Positions 8,096-12,382 of a stretch of 12,382 nucleotides of DNA are shown one piece after another. Below the pieces are notes generated by a model, which saw only the letters and a program-made list of their open reading frames with translations, was not told the DNA's origin and did not search any database. Source of the stretch: an uncultured Polaribacter sp. (GTDB lineage Bacteria; Bacteroidota; Bacteroidia; Flavobacteriales; Flavobacteriaceae); NCBI GenBank assembly GCA_937936695.1, contig CALHCK010000162.1:1-12382 (forward strand), read 5' to 3'. Position 1 is the first letter of the stretch, and every line of letters starts with the position of its first letter. Position numbers and translations under genes: made by a program.

Positions 8096-8662
8096 ATGAT
8101 AAAAAAAAATGGATTACAAATTTTAGCTGTTGCATTATTACTTTTTATAGTAGGCTGTAACAACAATAGTAAGTTTAAAATAGAAAAAGGTAAAGTTGGT
8201 AGCCTTACCAAAACAACTACCATAAAAGAACTAGCTACTATTTTTAAAAATGATTCTATTGTTAAAAATTTAAGCGAAGGTGCCCAAGGAGATAATTATT
8301 TTCAGGATGATGATGAGTATTTTATTTTTGAAAAAGGAGGGAAGTTGTTGTTAACAGTTATACCTAAAGAACAATTAGATTCTACATCTACAATTAAAAG
8401 TATAGAAATACATGATGCACGATTTAAAACAGAAAAAGGATTGTCTTTAAATTCTAATTTTTCTGAAATAAATACGAATAATAATATAAATAGAATAGAA
8501 TCTACATTTTCTTCTGCTTCTTTATTTATTGATGATTTAAATGCAACAATTGCTATTGATAAAGAAGAGTTAGGTTTAAAAGAATTTAGTACTCAAAAAG
8601 TTACCTTAGAGCAAATACCTGATTTAGCAAAAATGAAATCTTTTATTGTTTGGTTTCATTAA
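8096..8662 (+). CDS. Small lipoprotein of unrecognised family
   Basis: This 188-residue protein begins with a lipoprotein signal: a positive start (MIKKNG), a hydrophobic stretch of about 12 residues, and a lipobox-like FIVGC with lipidated Cys21. The following NNNSK contains no acidic residues at +2 or +3. The mature part has about 165 residues and appears mixed alpha/beta. It has a short acidic DDDEYF, a strand-rich GGKLLLTVIPKEQ, a central Asn/Ser-rich stretch (about 120-140) and a C-terminal ending in FIVWFH. I do not recognise the family with confidence. The phrase 'KIEKGKVGSLTKTTTIKEL' recalls the start of small DUF1131-type lipoproteins, but this is only an impression. It sits 32 bases after the HerA-like gene and 18 bases before the two-TM gene, so the three are probably one transcript. 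Confidence 0.8.
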   Translation: MIKKNGLQILAVALLLFIVGCNNNSKFKIEKGKVGSLTKTTTIKELATIFKNDSIVKNLSEGAQGDNYFQDDDEYFIFEKGGKLLLTVIPKEQLDSTSTIKSIEIHDARFKTEKGLSLNSNFSEINTNNNINRIESTFSSASLFIDDLNATIAIDKEELGLKEFSTQKVTLEQIPDLAKMKSFIVWFH

Positions 8663-8680
8663 TGATAAAAAATAAATAAT

Positions 8681-9178
8681 ATGGAGACATCAACATCTAA
8701 AGTAGGTCTTTTAACTAAACTTATTGTTTTAGTTTTAATAATATGGATTTTGTCTACCGTGTTAATAATTACTGGTATAGATAACTGGCCTGATAGAGGT
8801 ACTTTTGGTGATTTATTTGGAGCAGTAAATGCGTTGTTTTCTGGTTTAGCTTTTGCAGGACTTATTTATACTATTGTATTGCAAAAAGAAGATTTGGCAT
8901 TGCAAAGAAATGAAATTGCTTTGAACAGAAAAGAATTAAAAAAAACTGCTAAAGCACAAGTAAACTCAGAAAAAGCTTTAATAGAACAAGTAGATCAAAT
9001 GAAAGTAGCATCTAAATTAAATGCTCTTAAAACACTAATTGATTATTACAACTTACAAATTGCAAACTCTAACAATTCGCCAGAAATTATATTAAAAGCC
9101 AAAGAAAAAAGAAAAGCAACAATAAAAGAAATAGATTTATTGATTGATAGAATAGGAGATGATGACGATTTTGAATAA
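8681..9178 (+). CDS. Two-TM membrane protein with cytoplasmic coiled coil
   Basis: This 165-residue protein has two predicted transmembrane helices, at about 10-33 and 46-66. They are joined by a short polar loop containing NWPDRGTFGDLFG. From residue 67 to about 120 it is a charged helix (QKEDLALQRNEIALNRKELK and onward) with heptad-like spacing, likely a coiled coil. A second amphipathic helix covers about 134-160 and the end is strongly acidic (DDDDFE). The TFGDLFGAVNALFSGLAFAGLIYT module occurs at the N-terminus of many uncharacterised bacterial membrane proteins, some annotated as putative phage abortive-infection (putAbiC-like) proteins. Here only the membrane module plus coiled coil is present, without the larger C-terminal part I associate with that group. 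The function is unknown. It is the last gene of the run and ends just before a strong palindrome. Confidence 0.8.
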   Translation: METSTSKVGLLTKLIVLVLIIWILSTVLIITGIDNWPDRGTFGDLFGAVNALFSGLAFAGLIYTIVLQKEDLALQRNEIALNRKELKKTAKAQVNSEKALIEQVDQMKVASKLNALKTLIDYYNLQIANSNNSPEIILKAKEKRKATIKEIDLLIDRIGDDDDFE

Positions 9179-9188
9179 TATAATTCAT

Positions 9189-9224
9189 AAAAAAAAGCAA
9201 CTTTTTAAAAAGTTGCTTTTTTTT
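9189..9224. terminator. Perfect palindromic bidirectional terminator
   Basis: The 36 bases form a perfect inverted repeat centred between 9206 and 9207: an A-tract, GCAACTTTTT, then AAAAAGTTGC and a T-tract. On either strand the RNA would form a GCAAC/GUUGC stem extended by A-U pairs and followed by a U run. It lies between the convergent genes ending at 9178 and 9228, so it can stop both transcripts. Confidence 0.85.
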
Positions 9225-9227
9225 TAT

Positions 9228-9653
9228 TTATTTAGCTCTGGTCCAATAAGCTGTTTTACCAAATAGAGAAACCCCTAAATAGCCTCTTAATTTTAATTTA
9301 TTAGGTGCTACTAATTGAATGTAACATTTATAAGTTTTACCATTTCTTGGGTCTAAAATAGTACCTCCAGACCACTCATCATCATCTTGTTGTAAACCTG
9401 TAAGAATATTAAGACCAAGAATAGGTTTATTTTTATTAGAACCTTCACATAAATTACAAACAGCATTTTGCCTATTTGCATCTTTTATTTCTATTACTTT
9501 GGCATATGCTTTACCATTTTTTTTATAAACTTCTATTACAGAATCAACTTCACCAGTATCATCATTTGTAGAGTTCCATTTACCAAATATTGTTTGAGCG
9601 TTTATAGATATACAAACCAACAATAAAACAAGTGTTAAAAAAGTTTTTTTCAT
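9228..9653 (-). CDS. Exported DUF2147 protein
   Basis: This 141-residue protein has a clear signal peptide (MKKTFLTLVLLLVCISINA, probably cut before QTIFGKW). The mature domain carries the DUF2147 pattern: GKW at the start, VIEVYKKNGKAYAKVIEI, a CNLCEG Cys pair, KPILGLNIL, DDEWSGGTILDPRNGKTYKC, and a closing LRGYLGVSLFGKTAYWTR. The fold is expected to be a small beta-barrel in the periplasm or outer envelope; no activity is established for the family. It is of typical length. Its stop at 9228-9230 lies four bases beyond the shared terminator. The 60-base gap after the phosphatase gene is not diagnostic: it could be co-transcribed with the two upstream minus-strand genes or have its own weak promoter. 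Confidence 0.9.
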   Translation of the reverse strand: MKKTFLTLVLLLVCISINAQTIFGKWNSTNDDTGEVDSVIEVYKKNGKAYAKVIEIKDANRQNAVCNLCEGSNKNKPILGLNILTGLQQDDDEWSGGTILDPRNGKTYKCYIQLVAPNKLKLRGYLGVSLFGKTAYWTRAK

Positions 9654-9713
9654 AAATTGTGTTTTTTCTATAAATATAACAATAATTGTTTTGTTTTTAT
9701 TGCATAGTACTAA

Positions 9714-10238
9714 TTACAAGCTAGCATCAAAGTTTTCGTTCCACTTTTGTTGCACCCTTAATACTTGTTCAATTACATCTCTAACACAACCGTCACCACC
9801 TTTTTTATCAGAAATATATTTTGATACGTTTTGAATTTCTCTAACAGCATCATTAGGGCAAGCTGGTAATCCTACTAATTTCATAACAGGATAATCAGGT
9901 ACATCATCTCCCATATATAAAACGTTTTCTGGTTTTAAATCATATTTTTTAACCAATTCTTTGTATTGATGAATTTTATCATGAGCACCTAAATAAATGT
10001 CTTCAATACCAAGAGCAGTCAATCTTTTTCTAACAGCTTCGTTTGTTCCTCCAGAAATTATACAAACTCTAAAGCCTTTGTTTATAGCGTTTTTCATGGC
10101 ATAACCATCTTTAACATTCATATGTCTTACAAGTTCACCGTTAGGCATAATTGTTAGCATTCCGTTGGTAAGTACACCATCTACATCAAAAATAAATGTA
10201 GTAATATTGGGTAATAATTGTTTGTAACTAATTTCCAT
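9714..10238 (-). CDS. KdsC-like HAD phosphatase (probable Kdo-8-phosphate phosphatase)
   Basis: This 174-residue protein is a compact HAD phosphatase without a cap domain, as in the KdsC/YrbI group, which works as a tetramer. Motif I is FDVDGVLTNG, with nucleophile Asp18 and acid/base Asp20. Motif II is Ser62 in IISGGT, motif III is Lys88 in GAHDK, and motif IV is GDDVPDYPVM (110-119) with the Mg-binding aspartates. The C-terminal GGDGCVRDV (147-155) is the tail motif of this family. The expected reaction is dephosphorylation of Kdo-8-phosphate to Kdo for the LPS inner core, in the cytoplasm. Sugar-acid phosphatases such as those for KDN-9-P or related nonulosonates look alike, so the substrate is probable only. 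Its ATG lies within the end of the DUF2520 gene (11-base overlap), which implies translational coupling. Confidence 0.88.
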   Translation of the reverse strand: MEISYKQLLPNITTFIFDVDGVLTNGMLTIMPNGELVRHMNVKDGYAMKNAINKGFRVCIISGGTNEAVRKRLTALGIEDIYLGAHDKIHQYKELVKKYDLKPENVLYMGDDVPDYPVMKLVGLPACPNDAVREIQNVSKYISDKKGGDGCVRDVIEQVLRVQQKWNENFDASL

Positions 10239-10923
10239 TCTGAATAGATTTTGTTATTGTTTTATAGATATTTTGTTGATGTTCATTTAGTAATTCTAAA
10301 TGATTTTTTATTGTTGTTTTATCGTTTCTTATAGCAGGTCCTGTTTGGGCTTGCTCTGGAGATAATGTTTCTAATTTTGTAACTGTTTCTTGAATTAAAG
10401 GCTGTAAAATTTGAAAAGGAATGTTGTTAGCTGTACAAATATCATGACCAATTTTAAATAAATGATTGGTGAAATTATTTACAAAAACAGCAGACACATG
10501 TAGTTTTTTTCTCTGTATAGAATCTATTTTATATACATCTTTTCCAATTGATTTAGCAAGATTGCTTAATAGCAAATAGTCTTTTTTAGTATCGGCCTCT
10601 AAACAAAAAGGAACCTTATTAAAATCGACTATTTTATCTTTAGAAAAAGTTTGTAACATATAAAACACCCCTTTACGAGAATTGTTTTTTAAATCATTTT
10701 TAGGGCAAGCACCAGAAGTATGTACAACAAAATCGTTATTTATTTTGGCAGAAACTTCCGCAATTGCATCATCAGAAACAGCAATAATTGTAACATCTGC
10801 TTTAGGTACATTTTTTAATTTTCTAGAACTAATTTGGGTAACAGTAACAGTATTAGCATTTAAAAAAGCTTTTTTTAAATGTGTTGCTACATTTCCGTTA
10901 CCAATAAGTAAAACAGATATCAT
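10228..10923 (-). CDS. Rossmann-like DUF2520 protein
   Basis: This 231-residue protein has an N-terminal Rossmann NAD(P)-binding half with the dinucleotide loop GNGNVA (8-13), strands at TIIAVSDD (45-52) and the HTSG turn (68-71). The C-terminal helical half is DUF2520, with KLHVSAVFVNNFTNHL (140-155) and QTGPAIRND (193-201). The layout resembles 6-phosphogluconate/ketopantoate-type dehydrogenases (short-chain F420/NADP oxidoreductase-like), but no substrate is known. The start ATG at 10921-10923 gives a direct entry into the first Rossmann strand. The minus-strand bases just upstream of the ATG read TATCTTCG, one mismatch from the TAnnTTTG promoter box, but this lies too close to the start to be convincing. 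It overlaps the KdsC-like gene by 11 bases, so the two are almost certainly co-transcribed. Confidence 0.88.
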   Translation of the reverse strand: MISVLLIGNGNVATHLKKAFLNANTVTVTQISSRKLKNVPKADVTIIAVSDDAIAEVSAKINNDFVVHTSGACPKNDLKNNSRKGVFYMLQTFSKDKIVDFNKVPFCLEADTKKDYLLLSNLAKSIGKDVYKIDSIQRKKLHVSAVFVNNFTNHLFKIGHDICTANNIPFQILQPLIQETVTKLETLSPEQAQTGPAIRNDKTTIKNHLELLNEHQQNIYKTITKSIQNGN

Positions 10924-11066
10924 ATAACGAAGATATTGATTTTTTTAGTAGAATGATATGGTAATTTGTAAATTAGCAATTCATATAATTTAAAAGATAT
11001 TTTGTTAGTTTGGTTACATCTAATAGACTTCTCTTTTAAATTGTAAAATATAAATAAAAACAGTTA

Positions 11067-11783
11067 ATGAAATTAGATATTTTAGCATTTGGGGCACACC
11101 CCGATGATGTAGAACTTGGTTGTGGTGCAACTATTGCAAAAGAAGTTTCTTTAGGTAAAAAAGTAGGGATTGTAGATTTAACAAGAGGAGAGCTAGGTAC
11201 ACGTGGATCTGCAGAATTAAGAGATGTTGAAGCTGCAAATGCTGCTAAAATTTTAGGGGTTTCTGTTAGAGAGAATTTAAAGTTTGAAGATGGTTTTTTT
11301 ACCAATGATAAAAAACATCAATTAGCAATTATTAAAATGATACGTAAATACAAACCAGATGTTGTATTATGTAACCCTATTGACGATAGACATATAGATC
11401 ACCCCAAAGGAAGTAAATTAGTTTCTGACGCTTGTTTTTTAAGTGGATTATTAAAAATTGAAACAGAAATAGGAGGAGAGCAGCAAGAAAAATGGAGACC
11501 TAAACAAGTATACCATTACATACAATGGAAAAATATAGAACCAGATTTTGTTGTAAATGTAACTGGTTTTATTGATGTTAAGTTAAAATCGGTACTAGCA
11601 TATACTTCTCAATTTTATAATTCTAATAGTAATGAGCCAGAAACACCTATAACTAGTAAAAATTTTACAGATAGTGTTGTATACAGAGCAAGAGATTTAG
11701 GTAGGTTAATAAATGTTGAATGTGCAGAAGGCTTTACCTCAGAACGTTACGTTGCTGTAGAAAATTTAAGTAAAATAATTTAA
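11067..11783 (+). CDS. bshB1: Bacillithiol biosynthesis deacetylase BshB1
   Basis: This 238-residue protein belongs to the LmbE/PIG-L zinc-dependent deacetylase family. The zinc site is visible in FGAHPDDVELGCG (His11, Asp14, with Asp13 as probable catalytic base) and the second ligand cluster DDRHIDHPKGS with His112. BshB1-type features are TRGELGTRGS (39-48), the length, and the ending AEGFTSERYVAVE. It should remove the acetyl group from GlcNAc-malate to give glucosaminyl-malate, the second step of bacillithiol synthesis in the cytoplasm. The partner genes bshA and bshC are not in this window. The gene is divergent from DUF2520 across 143 AT-rich bases in which I see no full consensus promoter. 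The start ATG fits the conserved N-terminus MKLDILAFGAHPDD. Confidence 0.95.
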   Translation: MKLDILAFGAHPDDVELGCGATIAKEVSLGKKVGIVDLTRGELGTRGSAELRDVEAANAAKILGVSVRENLKFEDGFFTNDKKHQLAIIKMIRKYKPDVVLCNPIDDRHIDHPKGSKLVSDACFLSGLLKIETEIGGEQQEKWRPKQVYHYIQWKNIEPDFVVNVTGFIDVKLKSVLAYTSQFYNSNSNEPETPITSKNFTDSVVYRARDLGRLINVECAEGFTSERYVAVENLSKII

Positions 11784-11791
11784 ATTTTATT

Positions 11792-11821
11792 TTGCAAAAG
11801 TCAAATATTAAACTATCTTTG
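11792..11821 (+). promoter_or_regulatory. Consensus flavobacterial promoter of the tRNA-His gene
   Basis: A -33 TTG at 11792-11794 and a -7 TATCTTTG at 11814-11821 are separated by 19 bases. This matches the Bacteroidota primary-sigma consensus (TTG, 17-23 nt, TAnnTTTG) in full. Transcription should begin a few bases downstream, just ahead of the tRNA. It starts 8 bases after the bshB1 stop, so the tRNA need not rely on read-through. Confidence 0.85.
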
Positions 11822-11837
11822 CACCCGCAATTATATG

Positions 11838-11911
11838 GTGGTTGTAGCTCAGTTGGTTAGAGTATCGGTTTGTGGTACCGAGTGTCGCGGGTTCGAGTCC
11901 CGTCTTCCACC
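11838..11911 (+). tRNA. tRNA-His (anticodon GTG)
   Basis: A full cloverleaf can be drawn. The D stem is GCTC/GAGT. The anticodon stem TCGGT/ACCGA closes the loop TTGTGGT, with anticodon GTG at 11872-11874. The variable loop has five bases, and the T stem GCGGG/CCCGT carries the TTCGAGT loop. A G at 11837 fits the extra G-1 typical of tRNA-His, facing discriminator C73. CCA is not fully encoded (CCAA follows position 72). The acceptor stem pairs at 1-4 and 7, but positions 5 and 6 (TT) face 67 and 68 (TT), leaving two adjacent U-U mismatches. With a strong promoter and terminator the gene looks active. Confidence 0.95.
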
Positions 11912-11912
11912 C

Positions 11913-11947
11913 AAAAAGGTTTAACTTTTAAAGTTAGACCTTTTTTT
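11913..11947 (+). terminator. Rho-independent terminator after tRNA-His
   Basis: Bases 11913-11928 and 11930-11945 form an inverted repeat (AAAAAGGTTTAACTTT against AAAGTTAGACCTTTTT) with a single G-U pair and a very short loop, followed by a T run to 11947. It starts directly after the tRNA 3' end. Confidence 0.85.
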
Positions 11948-11954
11948 ATGCTTG

Positions 11955-11962
11955 TAATTTTG
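11955..11962 (+). promoter_or_regulatory. Candidate -7 promoter element upstream of the right-edge gene
   Basis: TAATTTTG fits TAnnTTTG but has no TTG -33 partner. An alternative is TTG at 11983-11985 with GATTTTTG at 12009-12016, at 23-base spacing but with one mismatch in the -7 box. Either would leave a leader of roughly 120-175 bases before the ATG at 12143. The choice between them is open. Confidence 0.25.
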
Positions 11963-12142
11963 CGTTTAGATATAATAGCAAGTTGTTTTACCTGTTTTTT
12001 TATAAAGGGATTTTTGCGCTAAAAGTTATCATTGAATTTATAGAATTTTACAAAGTAATAAGAAGGTAGTTTCTTTCTATTATAGAGGTGGATTCTGAAA
12101 AACCGATTTTAATAGAGTAGGAGAACAATAAATATTATAAAA

Positions 12143-12382
12143 ATGAGTGTTAAAATAATTAACGTATCTGTAGGAAATAATTTAAATGCAATTGTAAAAG
12201 ATAAAACTAATGTTGATGCCGTAGTAACTTTTAAACCTAGTGATATACTTCCGTTTTCTACTCCAGAAATTAGAGGAGGTCAAGGTTATGGTCCTTTTAA
12301 ATTAGAATATAATACTAATAATACAGAATTAGTAATAAGTACTTTTGCAAATACATTAGGGGAAGCTCCTGATAAAATAGTT
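12143..12382 (+). CDS. Unrecognised protein, first 80 codons (3' end outside window)
   Basis: An ATG-started frame of 80 codons runs off the right edge without a stop. The protein begins MSVKIINVSVGNNLNAIVKD and continues with a beta-rich, Asn/Thr-rich sequence containing the glycine-rich EIRGGQGYGPFKLEY (about 43-57). There is no signal peptide or transmembrane segment in the visible part, so it is either cytoplasmic or exported by a route without an N-terminal signal. I do not recognise the family. Codon use is like that of the neighbours (AT-rich, TTA/ATT/AAT), which supports a real gene. It lies 195 bases beyond the tRNA terminator and must have its own promoter. An AGGAG-like stretch near 12119-12123 is about 20 bases from the ATG, too far for a normal ribosome site. 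Confidence 0.6.
   Translation, partial: MSVKIINVSVGNNLNAIVKDKTNVDAVVTFKPSDILPFSTPEIRGGQGYGPFKLEYNTNNTELVISTFANTLGEAPDKIV

Noticed and set aside
8023..8223. 66-codon hydrophobic frame on the minus strand
   Set aside because: It spans the end of the ATPase gene and the start of the lipoprotein gene; its hydrophobicity mirrors the AT-rich Lys codons opposite.
10682..10927. 81-codon open frame on the plus strand
   Set aside because: Antisense to the DUF2520 Rossmann domain.
11036..11305. 89-codon open frame on the minus strand
   Set aside because: Antisense to bshB1, including its zinc motif.
11948..12022. 24-residue small frame after the tRNA terminator
   Set aside because: It starts in the terminator's T-run region, has no ribosome site and no distinctive sequence.
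11912..12142. Possible tRNA-associated attachment site or mobile-element boundary
   Set aside because: No repeat of the tRNA 3' end and no integrase are visible in the window.

Overview
The window looks like a chromosomal segment of a marine-type Flavobacteriaceae (Bacteroidota) bacterium. The grounds are strong AT richness, AAA/TTA/ATT-dominated codon use, almost no Shine-Dalgarno sequences, matches to the Bacteroidota promoter consensus (TTG, 17-23 nt, TAnnTTTG), and a gene set typical of the group: an OstA-like protein followed by a class-III aminotransferase, a DUF2520 protein overlapping a KdsC-like phosphatase, BshB1, DUF2147, and a DUF3857/transglutaminase protein. The species cannot be fixed from the sequence.

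Layout. Bases 1-1706 (minus) hold most of an exported DUF3857-transglutaminase protein whose 3' end lies outside the window. It is divergent from a complete MsbA-type ABC exporter (1830-3596, plus). The exporter converges, with a 9-base gap, on a two-gene minus-strand operon that reads ostA-like (4808-6316) then class-III aminotransferase (3606-4787). After a 217-base divergent spacer, a plus-strand three-gene run encodes a HerA-like DUF853 ATPase (6534-8063), a small lipoprotein (8096-8662) and a two-TM coiled-coil membrane protein (8681-9178). A perfect 36-base palindrome (9189-9224) separates this run from a converging exported DUF2147 protein (9228-9653). Next on the minus strand are a KdsC-like HAD phosphatase (9714-10238) and a DUF2520 Rossmann protein (10228-10923), which overlap by 11 bases. 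On the plus strand follow bshB1 (11067-11783), a tRNA-His gene (11838-11911) with its own consensus promoter and terminator, and the first 80 codons of an unrecognised protein (12143 to the window end).

Function. Much of the window concerns the cell envelope: a possible lipid exporter, an OstA/Lpt-like protein, a probable Kdo-8-phosphate phosphatase, two further exported proteins, a lipoprotein and a membrane protein. BshB1 belongs to bacillithiol synthesis. Most of this is ordinary core genome. I see no insertion sequence, integrase, CRISPR array or recognisable defence island. The points most worth a second look are the HerA-like ATPase/lipoprotein/two-TM run, two TTG-started exported genes with promoter elements almost touching the start codon, two adjacent U-U mismatches in the tRNA-His acceptor stem, and the unknown gene at the right edge with its long leader.
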